DNA of 14,820 bases from Chthonomonas sp. UBA2387 (GCA_002343445.1 DDSP01000074.1:42352-57171); one strand, 5' to 3'. Positions 1 through 8,177 are shown, numbered from the stretch's first letter. Program-made: numbers and translations. The notes: a model not told the origin generated them from the letters alone.

Positions 1-1290
1 GGCTTCACCAACGGCATCGCCGTCCTCATCGCCAGCACGCAACTCAAAGACTTCTTCGGACTGCGCATCGAGAAGGTGCCCGGCGAGTTTCTGGGACGGA
101 TCGAAGCCGTATCGGCCCACGCGTCCACGTATTCGCCCCAAGCGACCGTGCTGGCCGCCGGCTCCCTGCTGACCATCCTGGTCGTCAACAAATGGGTCAA
201 GAAGGTCCCAGGCACCATTGTCGCCCTCCTATTGGGCACCGTGGTTTCCGTGGCGGCGGGCTTGGACGTGGCCACGATCGGCTCGGCGTTCGGCGGCATT
301 CCGGCGGGGCTACCCACGTTGCACCTGCCGCAGTTCCGCCCCGATCTCATCCTGCCGCTCTTGGCGCCCGCGCTCACGATCACCATGCTCGGCTCGATCG
401 AGTCGCTGCTTTCGGCGGTCGTCGCCGACCGGATGTCGGGCGACAAGCACAAGCCCAATGTGGAACTGGTGGCCCAAGGCGTCGCCAACATCGTTTCGCC
501 GCTCTTTGGTGGCTTGCCCGCAACCGGAGCCCTGGCGCGGACGGCGACCAACGTGCGCTCGGGTGCCAGGACTCCGGTGGCGGGGATGATCCATGCCGTG
601 ACGCTGCTGGTGGTGCTTCTAGTCGCCGCGCCGCTGGCCGACCGCATCCCCCTGGCGGTGTTGGCCGCGATCCTTATGGTCGTCGCCTACAACATGGGCG
701 AATGGGCCGAGATTCCCGAGATTCTGCGCCACGGCAAGGCCGACATCGCCGTGTGGCTGATCACGTTCTCGCTGACCGTGCTGGCCGACCTCACGGTGGC
801 CGTTCAGGCGGGCATGATCCTTGCGGCCCTGCTGTTCGTCGCCAAGGTCACCAGCACCACGACCGTCGCCGAAGTGACGCGGGAGTACGTCGAGGGCGGC
901 ATCGAGCACAGCCTGCAGAGCAACCCCATCCCCGAGGGCGTTGTGGTCTACCGAATCCACGGGCCGTTCCTCTTTGGAGCTTCGGACAAGCTATCCTTGA
1001 TCGAGGAGCGCATGTCCGATCTGCCGCCGGTGGTGGTGCTGCGCTTGCGCAACATGACGGCGATCGACGCCACAGGGCTTCACGCGTTGGAGACCCTTGC
1101 GGACAAGTTGCGCGCGTCGGGGCGGCACATGGTGGTGTGCGCGGCGCGGTCGCAGCCGGGCCATCTGATGGAAAAGGCGGGCTTTGCCGAGCACATCGGG
1201 CGCGCGAACGTCCAGCCCTCGTTGGCCAAGGCGCTTGGACGCGCTCGCGAAATCCTCGATGCCCAACAATCGGGTGCAGTTTCGCCCTAG
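1..1290 (+). CDS. SulP family anion permease with C-terminal STAS domain (5' partial)
   Basis: This is an inner-membrane secondary transporter of the SulP/SLC26 family, which moves sulfate, bicarbonate or dicarboxylates; the substrate cannot be read from sequence. The frame is open from base 1, so the start lies outside the window. 429 residues are visible, and about 130 N-terminal residues are probably missing given a usual length near 550-570. The first visible residues (GFTNGIAVLIASTQLKDFFG) are a typical SulP transmembrane segment. A second family hallmark follows: GSIESLLSAVVADRMSG, then a GLPATGALARTATNVRSGA stretch. Further hydrophobic segments lie roughly at residues 185-290. The last ~110 residues form a STAS domain (VVVYRIHGPFLFGA, then AIDATGLHALETLADKL), which acts in regulation or assembly of the transporter. 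It carries Thr in the loop where anti-sigma antagonists have the phosphorylated Ser. The gene ends 9 bp before the next start, whose promoter overlaps this stop codon. Confidence 0.93.
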   Translation, partial: GFTNGIAVLIASTQLKDFFGLRIEKVPGEFLGRIEAVSAHASTYSPQATVLAAGSLLTILVVNKWVKKVPGTIVALLLGTVVSVAAGLDVATIGSAFGGIPAGLPTLHLPQFRPDLILPLLAPALTITMLGSIESLLSAVVADRMSGDKHKPNVELVAQGVANIVSPLFGGLPATGALARTATNVRSGARTPVAGMIHAVTLLVVLLVAAPLADRIPLAVLAAILMVVAYNMGEWAEIPEILRHGKADIAVWLITFSLTVLADLTVAVQAGMILAALLFVAKVTSTTTVAEVTREYVEGGIEHSLQSNPIPEGVVVYRIHGPFLFGASDKLSLIEERMSDLPPVVVLRLRNMTAIDATGLHALETLADKLRASGRHMVVCAARSQPGHLMEKAGFAEHIGRANVQPSLAKALGRAREILDAQQSGAVSP

Positions 1291-1293
1291 AAT
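1288..1293 (+). promoter_or_regulatory. -10 box TAGAAT, predicted leaderless start of the 1300 gene
   Basis: TAGAAT overlaps the SulP stop codon. Its last base is 7 nt from the A of the ATG at 1300, which is where transcription normally begins, so the mRNA probably starts at or next to the start codon. No Shine-Dalgarno sequence precedes that ATG. A short inverted repeat, CCCTA-gaa-TAGGG (1285-1297), covers the box. No convincing -35 element is visible. Confidence 0.5.
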
Positions 1294-1299
1294 AGGGCC

Positions 1300-3540
1300 A
1301 TGCGCTTCACCGCATTCGCCTCGGCCCTGTTGGTTCTGGGAGCCTGCCAACCGCCCACGGGAGCCCAAGACGCACCCGCCAAGACGTGGGCGTTCGAGCC
1401 CGCGCGAGACACATTCAGCAAGGACGCCCTTTGGGATTTGCGTTCGCTGAACGAGCCGGTTGCGGGCCAATCCGGCTACGTGACCACCGATGGGCGCGGT
1501 GGATTCCGCCTGGGCAACGGCGAGCCCGTGCGCTTCTGGTGCGTGAACAGCATGGTCGGCCGCGAGAAGCCCTGGGTGCCCCGACCGCTCGGGCGGCAAA
1601 CCGAGCCCGACCTCGCGCACCACGCGCGATGGCTGGCCAAACGCGGCGTAAACATGGTGCGGCTTCATGCGCAGATTAGCCCTGACCTCGAGGGCAACCC
1701 GCAAGCCAAGCTTGAGGACATCAACGCCAAGGAGCGGGACTGGATCTGGCGAGCCATCGCTGCGTACAAGAAAGAAGGGATCTACCTGACCGTATCGCCC
1801 TATTGGGGCGTTCCGATGAAGTTCGCTTCCCACTGGGGAGTGGCGGGCGGCACCGGGCAAAGCGCCCTCGGCCTGCTCTACTTCGACGAGAAGCTGCAGG
1901 CGGCGTACAAGGCGTGGCTCCGCGCCCTGTTCACCGAGACCAATCCCCACACGGGCATCGCCTTGGCCAAAGACCCGGCGCTGGCCCTGTTTCAGATTCA
2001 GAACGAGGACAGTCTGCTGTTCTGGACCGTCAACGCGATCCAAGGCGAGCAGCGGCGAAACTTGGGAAGGAAGTTCGCCGCTTGGGCCGGGCGCAAACAC
2101 GGCGGTCTGGACCAAGCGCTGGCCCTATGGGATCGCGCCAGCGCCGAAGGCGACGACGTTCCGGCGGGTGTGCTCGGCTTCTACAACGTTTGGGAGATGA
2201 CTCAGGACCGACAGGGAGGTATGGACCGCAGACTTTCCGATCAGTTGGAGTTTTGGGCCTCGACCATGCATGAGTTCAACAAAGAGATCGGCCGGTTCGT
2301 GCGGGAGGACCTGGGCTGCAAAGCCTTGGTCAACGCCGGCAACTGGCGGACGGCCAGTTCCGAACGCCTCTACGATGCCGAGCGTTGGTCGTACACGGCC
2401 AACGACGTGGATGCCGTCAACCACTACTTCGGGGGCATCCATCGCGGCGACAACGAAGGCTGGGCGATCGTCAACGGCGACCGTTTCACCAGCGTCTCGG
2501 CCCTGCGCGAGCCGTGGCGTTTGCCCATCAACGTGCGCCAGACGCGGAACCGCCCGATCCTAGTCACCGAAAGCGCCTGGGTGCCGCCGAACGACTTCGG
2601 CTCCGAGGGCCCGTTCCTCATCGCGGCGTACTCGGCGCTCAACGGGGTGGACGGCTACTACTGGTTCGCCACGGGTGACGACGAGTGGACGCCGCCGACT
2701 TCGGCCAACGGCTACATGCCCTCGCTGATGAAGTGGACGTTCGCCACGCCCGACGTGGTGGGTGGGTTCCCAGGGGCGGCGCTCATGTTCCGTCGGGGCG
2801 ACGTCAAGGAGGCGCCGCACGCCCTGCTGGAGACTCGGCCCCTGCAAGACGTCTGGGACCGCAAACCCGTAGCGCTCGCCGAGGAGGCGGGCTTCGACCC
2901 CAACCGCGACATCACGCAGACCGTAGCCCGCGCCCGTCCCGACGCGCGAACGTTTCTGGAAGGGCCCGTGGCCGTCGAATGGAGTGGTTCGCCGGCAGTG
3001 AACCGTGCCGCATCCAAGAGCGAGGGATCGCTGATCCGCAGCCTAACGGGCGAGATCCAGCTCGACTACGCCAAGGGCTACTGCACCGTGGATACCCCGC
3101 GTACCCAGGGGGTGAGCGCTTTCTTCCAGGGCTCGCAGCCGTTCGTGTTGTCCACCGTGACGTTCGAAGGCGGCAACGAGCACGCTACGGCATTGGCGGT
3201 CAGCCTCGATGGGCAGCCGATCGCCACCAGCAAGAAGGTCTTGATCCAAGTGACCACCCAATCCCGCCCCACGGGCTGGAAGGACGAGGCGGCCACCATT
3301 GACCTTGGCGAGGGCCGCACGACGCCCGGCCGACGGGTGGTGAACTACGGTGCCGCGCCCTGGCAACTCGCCGAGGCCGCGATGAAGGTCACGATCAAGA
3401 ACGCCTCGCTGACCAAGGCGACCCGCTTGGATGCGAACGCCATGCCGACCGGGAGCGTCCCCATCGAGAAGGTCGCCGGCGGCATCCGGTTCGAGTTTCC
3501 GAAGTCGGGCAGCCTGTTGGTGGTGCTCCAGGGTCCGTAG
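1300..3540 (+). CDS. Putative lipoprotein glycoside hydrolase, clan GH-A-like TIM barrel
   Basis: This is a 746-residue exported protein. Residues 1-16 are a lipoprotein signal ending in a lipobox-like LGAC, with Cys16 as the predicted lipid-modified residue, so it is probably membrane-anchored outside the cytoplasm. Residues ~65-125 (a GGFRLGNGEPVRFWCVN segment, then RGVNMVRLH) resemble the start of a (beta/alpha)8 glycosidase barrel. QIQNEDS at 232-238 supplies an Asn235-Glu236 pair in the position of a clan GH-A acid/base. LVTESAW at 421-427 supplies Glu424 as candidate nucleophile. Residues ~555-746 look beta-rich and are probably an accessory beta-sandwich. Substrate and exact GH family are not recognisable. 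The ATG at 1300 is chosen because it gives an intact lipoprotein signal and lies directly downstream of TAGAAT. The next gene also encodes an exported protein. The hydrolase role is inferred from motifs only. Confidence 0.75.
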   Translation: MRFTAFASALLVLGACQPPTGAQDAPAKTWAFEPARDTFSKDALWDLRSLNEPVAGQSGYVTTDGRGGFRLGNGEPVRFWCVNSMVGREKPWVPRPLGRQTEPDLAHHARWLAKRGVNMVRLHAQISPDLEGNPQAKLEDINAKERDWIWRAIAAYKKEGIYLTVSPYWGVPMKFASHWGVAGGTGQSALGLLYFDEKLQAAYKAWLRALFTETNPHTGIALAKDPALALFQIQNEDSLLFWTVNAIQGEQRRNLGRKFAAWAGRKHGGLDQALALWDRASAEGDDVPAGVLGFYNVWEMTQDRQGGMDRRLSDQLEFWASTMHEFNKEIGRFVREDLGCKALVNAGNWRTASSERLYDAERWSYTANDVDAVNHYFGGIHRGDNEGWAIVNGDRFTSVSALREPWRLPINVRQTRNRPILVTESAWVPPNDFGSEGPFLIAAYSALNGVDGYYWFATGDDEWTPPTSANGYMPSLMKWTFATPDVVGGFPGAALMFRRGDVKEAPHALLETRPLQDVWDRKPVALAEEAGFDPNRDITQTVARARPDARTFLEGPVAVEWSGSPAVNRAASKSEGSLIRSLTGEIQLDYAKGYCTVDTPRTQGVSAFFQGSQPFVLSTVTFEGGNEHATALAVSLDGQPIATSKKVLIQVTTQSRPTGWKDEAATIDLGEGRTTPGRRVVNYGAAPWQLAEAAMKVTIKNASLTKATRLDANAMPTGSVPIEKVAGGIRFEFPKSGSLLVVLQGP

Positions 3541-3649
3541 ACTTCCGTGATTTTGGGCGACGCCATGCGAATTCAGATTCACCGCTGAAGGAGTTGCGGC
3601 ATATCTAGGGGAAGGAGTTTCAAGACTCTTCAGCCCAAGGTGACCCCAG
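3541..3649. other. 109-bp spacer with paired GAAGGAGTT repeats
   Basis: This spacer lies between the glycosidase-like gene and the dockerin gene. It holds two copies of GAAGGAGTT (3587-3595 and 3611-3619), with starts 24 bp apart. A bulged stem (GAAGGAGT / ACTCTTC) surrounds the second copy. TATCTA (3602-3607) could be a -10 box, with a weak TTCACC 18 bp upstream. No intrinsic terminator of the stem-plus-T-tract type is visible for the upstream gene. Confidence 0.35.
3637..3643 (+). promoter_or_regulatory. Shine-Dalgarno AAGGTGA for the 3650 gene
   Basis: AAGGTGA matches the extended anti-SD complement and lies 6 nt upstream of the ATG at 3650. This supports that start and contrasts with the SD-less genes elsewhere in the window. 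Confidence 0.6.
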
Positions 3650-5143
3650 ATGAGATTCGCAAAGTCTACAACTGTGCTATTGACCTCGGTTGTGGTCTCG
3701 GCCGCACAGGCTCAGATCACCCCCACGATCAATTGGATTGAGTCCGGCGTCAAGGCGCCCTGGATGAGATTCCATCCGGACGGGTTTCTGACGCACGCTT
3801 CCCAGATCGAGGGCCAAACCACGTTGGACTATTCCATCCGCGATGCCGACGGCAACCACGTGAACAGCGCCTCGGAGGTCAGCGTTTTCACGGGTATCGC
3901 CACACGGGATCGAACCGTATATTTCGGGATCGATCAGTTGGACATCAAGCAGTACAGCCTCGCCGACGCCAGCTTCTTGTCCACGCACGCGCACGGATTG
4001 CCGATCAGCACGCCCGTGGTCAGCGCGGTGTCGGACGACAACAAGTACTTGGCGGTTGGAGTCGTACAAGGACCCTTCCGTGTAAGCGTCTTCGATACGA
4101 GCGGACCATCCGAGGTGCGTCGCTTGCATTGGGGTCCGCTGTTCGGCGAGGTGGCCGGCGTCCAAATCCAGAATTCGGGGTTGCTCTCGGTTTCGACGAG
4201 CCTTGGCAACGTGATCTTGTACGATATCTTCCAAGGGCGCGTGCTCAAGGTTTGCTCCTCCGAGGCAGGCGTTCCGGTCAAGGCGCACCGCGTTTCACCC
4301 AACGGGCAGTTCGTGTATGGCGTGGGCCGAGATGGCATCGTTCGAGTTTGGCGAACGCGAGATGGAGGTTCGCCCATCGCGCATTGGCTCCCGCCTATCA
4401 ACGGCGAGGCGATGTCTGATTACACCGGAGACCAGGAACACCCTATGGCCATGACGTCGGACGGGCGCATGATCGCCACGTATCTGCGCGGCACCAGTGG
4501 GCCGGACGACTTGGGAGAAGTGGTCCTTTACCGAGCCAGCGACGGGGCCGTCGTCCAGCGGTTCATCGCTCCCGGACAGCTGTTGTCCATGGCGTTACGC
4601 GACGATATGCGCTACCTGGCCGTTGCAGACCTTGAGATCGAAGGTGTTCCGGGCTTGTACGAGTTCATCTTCAAGCTCGGTGTCTGGCGAACGCACGCCG
4701 AGTTTCTGTCCGCCCCACCCCGATTCACTGCGACGATCCAAAGCACCAACCTGCCGAAGGATCGCATCCCGCTCACCGTCGAGATTCGATCGGGCGGCTT
4801 CGTGCTGGAGCGACATCTCGTCGAGCCCAATGCGGCAGGCGAGTTCGAAATCTCGACGAGTCAGTCCGGCGTCGTGGATGTCTGGGTCAAGGCCTCCAAC
4901 TGGCTCGCCGACAAGAAGTCCGTCGACCTCGGGTCGGGCGATCCTGTCGCGTTCACGCTGGTCAATGGAGACGTGGATGGCAACAACAGCGTCAACGTCG
5001 CCGACTTCCTGCAACTGAGGCAGTCGTTTGGGGCCTCGGGCTACCTCTACGACGTGGCTGCCGACCTGAACGGCGACGGCTCGGTCGGCATCGCCGACTT
5101 CCTGATCCTGCGTTCGAACTTCGGCAGAACGGGATCGCCGTAG
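3650..5143 (+). CDS. Secreted beta-propeller-like protein with C-terminal dockerin type I-like domain
   Basis: This 497-residue exported protein has a Sec signal peptide (residues 1-21, ending SAAQA before QIT). Residues ~30-350 contain repeated short blade-like units, for example SVFDTSG, NVILYDIFQG, GIVRVWRTRDG and EVVLYRASDG. Each has the hydrophobic-strand-then-turn pattern of WD40-like propellers, and SPNGQFVYGVGRDG is the clearest. Residues ~355-435 look like an Ig-like or carboxypeptidase-regulatory-like beta module. The C-terminus carries two EF-hand-like calcium loops, NGDVDGNNSVNVADF (439-453) and DLNGDGSVGIADF (472-484), each followed by LxLRxxFG. This is the duplicated arrangement of type I dockerins. 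Such C-termini are also common on secreted proteins of non-cellulosomal bacteria, where the partner is unknown. Function beyond extracellular binding or scaffolding cannot be assigned. The stop lies 6 bp from the convergent nucleotidase stop. Confidence 0.8.
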   Translation: MRFAKSTTVLLTSVVVSAAQAQITPTINWIESGVKAPWMRFHPDGFLTHASQIEGQTTLDYSIRDADGNHVNSASEVSVFTGIATRDRTVYFGIDQLDIKQYSLADASFLSTHAHGLPISTPVVSAVSDDNKYLAVGVVQGPFRVSVFDTSGPSEVRRLHWGPLFGEVAGVQIQNSGLLSVSTSLGNVILYDIFQGRVLKVCSSEAGVPVKAHRVSPNGQFVYGVGRDGIVRVWRTRDGGSPIAHWLPPINGEAMSDYTGDQEHPMAMTSDGRMIATYLRGTSGPDDLGEVVLYRASDGAVVQRFIAPGQLLSMALRDDMRYLAVADLEIEGVPGLYEFIFKLGVWRTHAEFLSAPPRFTATIQSTNLPKDRIPLTVEIRSGGFVLERHLVEPNAAGEFEISTSQSGVVDVWVKASNWLADKKSVDLGSGDPVAFTLVNGDVDGNNSVNVADFLQLRQSFGASGYLYDVAADLNGDGSVGIADFLILRSNFGRTGSP

Positions 5144-5149
5144 ACTGGC

Positions 5150-6724
5150 TCAGCCCCCGACCCGTACGATTCGTCCTTCAATCGTGCGGTTGGTGGGCTT
5201 GTTGGCCCTGAGGTAGTCCAGCAGAGCGTCCAGATCGAGCAGCCCGGTGTCGAGCCGATAGCCCTTGGCGTTCTTCAACACGTCGTGGAAGTCGCCGCCC
5301 CCAGCGGTGAAGCTGTTCGTGCAGATGCGGTACGTCGCAGCGGGTTCCACGGCTTTGCCCGAGACCGTGAGTTTGGTGATGCGATCCCCAGCCGGCCGCT
5401 TCGGGTCGTATTCGATGCGGACGTTCTTGGAAACGTGCAGGAACGCGCCCGAGTATTCCGGCGCATTGGCCAAGCCGTGCTCTAGCACGGCCTTGAGTTC
5501 CGCGCCAGAGAGGTCGAGCAGGGTGAGTGTGTTGCCGAACGGCTGGACCGTGATGGCGTGACCATAGGTGATCGGGCCGGCGTCGATGGGGGCGCGAACG
5601 CCGCCCGCGTTCATCGTGGCCAGCACGGCGCCCGCCTTCTCGGTGGCTGCGAGCATGGCGTCGGCGATGACGTTGCCCATGGGGTTCTCGCCCTGCGGGC
5701 CGTTGTCGCGCGGCAGTCCGGTTTCGGTATGTCCAACCACCTCGTTCGCCTTCGCCTCGATGGGCTTCTTGAACGCTTGCGCCATGGCCGCCGCGACGGG
5801 GTCTTCGGGCACGTCCTTGTCCACGACGATGGGTTGGCCCTGCCAACTTTTCACCCGTCCGGCTTCATCGAACGTGACGTGCAGCAGACCCACGACGCGG
5901 CCCCAATCGCCCGCCTGGACCACCAGCGTGCGGTGTCCGCCATCTCCTTCGACCAGCGTCGGGTAGGGCCCGCCCGGTGGCTGCAGCCCTTCGACGGCTT
6001 CGCCCAGCAACGTGTGCGAGTGTCCGCCGACCACCACATCGAGTTCCGGGATGCGCTTGGCAATGGCCACGTCCTCGGCGTAGCCGATGTGGGTGAGCAG
6101 CACGATCTTGTTCACGCCCTGCGTTTCGAGTTCGCCGATCGAGCGGCGCACCGAGGCCACTTGGTCGAGGAACTTGACGCCTTCGCCCGGCGACGAGATG
6201 TTCTGGGTGTCGTTCGTCAGGAGTCCGATGACGCCGACCTTCTGACCCCCGACATCCAGCACGGTGTGCGGCCGAATGACCTTGGCCAACTCGGGCTCGC
6301 CGGTCAGGTCGAGGTTGGATGCCAGAACGGGGAATTTGGCCAGCCGCGCGAACCGCTCCAGCGGGACGGGTCCCTTGTCGAACTCGTGGTTGCCCACGGC
6401 CATGGCGTCGTAGCCGATGTAGTTCATGAACGCCAGATCGGCCAGGCCTTCGTACACGTTGAAGTAAAGCGTCCCCTGGAACGTGTCGCCCCCGTTGAGC
6501 AGGACGGAGTTGGCGTGCTCGTCGCGGAGCTTTCGGATGACCGTGGCCTGCCGGGCGTAGCCTCCGAACGACTGGTCGCGGCGGGCGGTGGGTTCGATCC
6601 GCGCGTGCAGGTCGTTGGTGTGGATGACGGTCAGGACGAAATCCTCGGCGGCGCACAGGGCCGAGAGGGCCAAGGTCCAAAACGCGGCGAGCAACGCGCG
6701 GTGCGGTTTCACAATGGGATGCAT
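5150..6724 (-). CDS. Exported 5'-nucleotidase / UshA-family metallophosphoesterase
   Basis: The predicted role is hydrolysis of extracytoplasmic nucleotides (or UDP-sugars or cyclic nucleotides) to nucleosides plus phosphate. The protein has 524 residues. A Sec signal occupies about residues 1-26. The N-terminal metallophosphoesterase domain shows the full two-metal set: TNDLH (Asp38, His40), GGD (Asp80), GNHE (Asn112, His113), THIG (His212) and GGHSH (His235, His237). The C-terminal nucleotidase domain has the family substrate-site motifs MNAGGVR (371-377), PFGN (395-398) and GGGDF (475-479). The length matches UshA-like enzymes. The ATG at 6724 directly follows TAGGGT with no spacer or Shine-Dalgarno. 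A GTG at 6712 lies about 7 nt after a TATGCA and is an alternative leaderless start; either gives a plausible signal peptide. It is divergent from a NupG-like permease, which suggests linked nucleotide degradation and nucleoside uptake. Confidence 0.92.
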   Translation of the reverse strand: MHPIVKPHRALLAAFWTLALSALCAAEDFVLTVIHTNDLHARIEPTARRDQSFGGYARQATVIRKLRDEHANSVLLNGGDTFQGTLYFNVYEGLADLAFMNYIGYDAMAVGNHEFDKGPVPLERFARLAKFPVLASNLDLTGEPELAKVIRPHTVLDVGGQKVGVIGLLTNDTQNISSPGEGVKFLDQVASVRRSIGELETQGVNKIVLLTHIGYAEDVAIAKRIPELDVVVGGHSHTLLGEAVEGLQPPGGPYPTLVEGDGGHRTLVVQAGDWGRVVGLLHVTFDEAGRVKSWQGQPIVVDKDVPEDPVAAAMAQAFKKPIEAKANEVVGHTETGLPRDNGPQGENPMGNVIADAMLAATEKAGAVLATMNAGGVRAPIDAGPITYGHAITVQPFGNTLTLLDLSGAELKAVLEHGLANAPEYSGAFLHVSKNVRIEYDPKRPAGDRITKLTVSGKAVEPAATYRICTNSFTAGGGDFHDVLKNAKGYRLDTGLLDLDALLDYLRANKPTNRTIEGRIVRVGG

Positions 6725-6772
6725 ACCCTACCCGCACGATGGAATCGTGAAGAACTGGTCCTGCCCGTCTGG

Positions 6773-6778
6773 TAACGT
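6773..6778 (+). promoter_or_regulatory. -10-like TAACGT before the permease start
   Basis: TAACGT ends 11 nt before the ATG at 6789, which would give a leader of about 4 nt. No Shine-Dalgarno lies between the box and the ATG. It sits in the 64-bp divergent spacer shared with the nucleotidase gene. Confidence 0.35.
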
Positions 6779-6788
6779 GGCACGTCGC

Positions 6789-8036
6789 ATGCGCCACCTC
6801 AAGCTTCGTCTGTTCGTGATGATGCTGCTGGAATACGCCGTCTGGGGGGCGTGGGCGGCGGTCGCGGGCAAGTATTTCACCGACCCCCCTCCCGGTGGAC
6901 TGGGATTCTCGGGCGCCTACAGCGGCGTGGTTTTCAGCCTGTTGCCGCTGGGCGCGATTGTCTCGCCGCTTCTGTTCGGGCAGCTCGCAGACCGCATCGT
7001 CAACGCCGAAAAGCTCCAGGCGGGCCTTTGTCTGGTGGGCGCGGGGTTCCTGTTCGCTCTCGGCGAGGCCCGGGACGGCGCGCAAGTGTTCTGGCTGATG
7101 CTGGGCTATTCGTTCCTGTTTGCCCCGACCGTCACGCTTACGAACGCCATCGCGTTTGCCCACTTGAAAGATCCTGCCCGCGAGTTCGGCGCGGTTCGGG
7201 TGGGCGGGACGTTCGGGTGGTTCATCGCTTTGGCGGCGCTGGCAGGTTGGCGCGCGGCGGCCGGTGGGCCCGTGCCGGGCGACCTGTTCCACTTGGCGGG
7301 CGTGTTTTGCTTGGCGCTGGCGCTGTTCTCCCTCGCGCTGCCGCCCACGCCGCCCACCCGTTCGGCGCGGGGAGCGCTAGCGTTTCTCGAAGCGGCTCAG
7401 CTCTTCCGGGACCGCAACTTCCTCCTCTTCTTCGTGCTGTGTCTCGTGCTGGGGGCGCAACTCGACTTCTACTACATCTTCGGAAGCGCGTTCTTGGGCG
7501 CGCCGCGCGAATTGGGCGGAGTCGGGGTGTCTCCTGGCGACCTGCCGTTGCTGATGATGGTGCCCCCGATCTCGGAATTGTTCGTCATGGGCGCATTGGG
7601 CTGGATGTTGCCCAAGCTGGGCATCAAGCGGGCTTTGGTCGTGGGGTTTGCCGCGTGGATCATCCGTTTCGGGTGCTTCGCCTCGGGCAACACCATGGCG
7701 GCGGCCGTGGTCGGCCTGGCCGTGCACGGGGTGTGCTTCACGTTCGTGTTCGCCGTGGCATCGCTCTATGTGAACGCGATCGCCCCACCCACGATCCGGG
7801 CTTCGGCGCAGGCGTTGGTGACCCTTTCGCTGGTCGGCATCGGTCGCTTCGTCGGGGCGTATCTTGCGGGCGGAGTGTCCACGGTCGTGGCGACTCCACT
7901 GGACCCGCCGCTGCGGGTGGGAGGCGTCGAGATCGCCCAGCGCATGGACTGGGCCCTGTTGTTCGCCGTCCCCGCCGTCGTGACGGTCTTGGCGACGGCG
8001 GTGCTGCTCGTGTGGTTCCGCGAACCCAAGACGTAG
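6789..8036 (+). CDS. NupG-like nucleoside:H+ symporter (MFS)
   Basis: This 415-residue inner-membrane transporter has about 12 hydrophobic segments and is predicted to import nucleosides with protons. It resembles E. coli NupG along its length. The N-terminus has LKLRLFVMMLLEYAVWGAW, and a YSFLFAPTVTLTNAIAF segment follows in the first half. A central segment contains LVLGAQLDFYYIFGSAFL. Then come VPPISELFVMGALGWMLPKL and GFAAWIIRFGCFASG, and finally PTIRASAQALVTLSLVGIG. These correspond to the LLGAEL, SQISETLF, WILRFALFAYG and PAIRASAQG regions of NupG. The ATG at 6789 is chosen over upstream in-frame starts because they fall inside the opposite-strand nucleotidase gene and would add about 67 residues that resemble no transporter. 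Pairing with the exported nucleotidase supports a salvage role. Exact substrate specificity is not readable. Confidence 0.88.
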   Translation: MRHLKLRLFVMMLLEYAVWGAWAAVAGKYFTDPPPGGLGFSGAYSGVVFSLLPLGAIVSPLLFGQLADRIVNAEKLQAGLCLVGAGFLFALGEARDGAQVFWLMLGYSFLFAPTVTLTNAIAFAHLKDPAREFGAVRVGGTFGWFIALAALAGWRAAAGGPVPGDLFHLAGVFCLALALFSLALPPTPPTRSARGALAFLEAAQLFRDRNFLLFFVLCLVLGAQLDFYYIFGSAFLGAPRELGGVGVSPGDLPLLMMVPPISELFVMGALGWMLPKLGIKRALVVGFAAWIIRFGCFASGNTMAAAVVGLAVHGVCFTFVFAVASLYVNAIAPPTIRASAQALVTLSLVGIGRFVGAYLAGGVSTVVATPLDPPLRVGGVEIAQRMDWALLFAVPAVVTVLATAVLLVWFREPKT

Positions 8037-8177
8037 TCGTTTCGCTTGTTGATCACCCACTAGCTCGATCAGATCGAAAGGGTCCTCGCCAAGCCCCAGA
8101 CCGCTTGATAGTCTCCGCGAACCATCAGAATCCCCGTGAGGATTCGGGGGCGACGTGCTGATGATTCAAAGCGGAAG
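8037..8177. other. 141-bp spacer upstream of fliL
   Basis: No gene is seen here. TAGTCT (8109-8114) could be a -10 box for fliL. A short inverted repeat at 8128-8149 can fold two mutually exclusive ways: GAATCC/GGATTC (8128-8133 with 8140-8145) or CCCCG/CGGGG (8132-8136 with 8145-8149). The second resembles a weak terminator stem but has no T-tract. Confidence 0.3.

Noticed and set aside
991..2115. 374-codon minus-strand frame over the SulP/glycosidase junction
   Set aside because: It is antisense to two well-supported genes, has Arg/Gly/His-rich composition and no domain.
5558..6775. 405-codon plus-strand frame opposite the nucleotidase
   Set aside because: The nucleotidase strand has every catalytic motif; the opposite frame is a compositional shadow.
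8128..8149. Intrinsic terminator after the permease gene
   Set aside because: The stems are only 5-6 bp, mutually exclusive and not followed by a T-tract.
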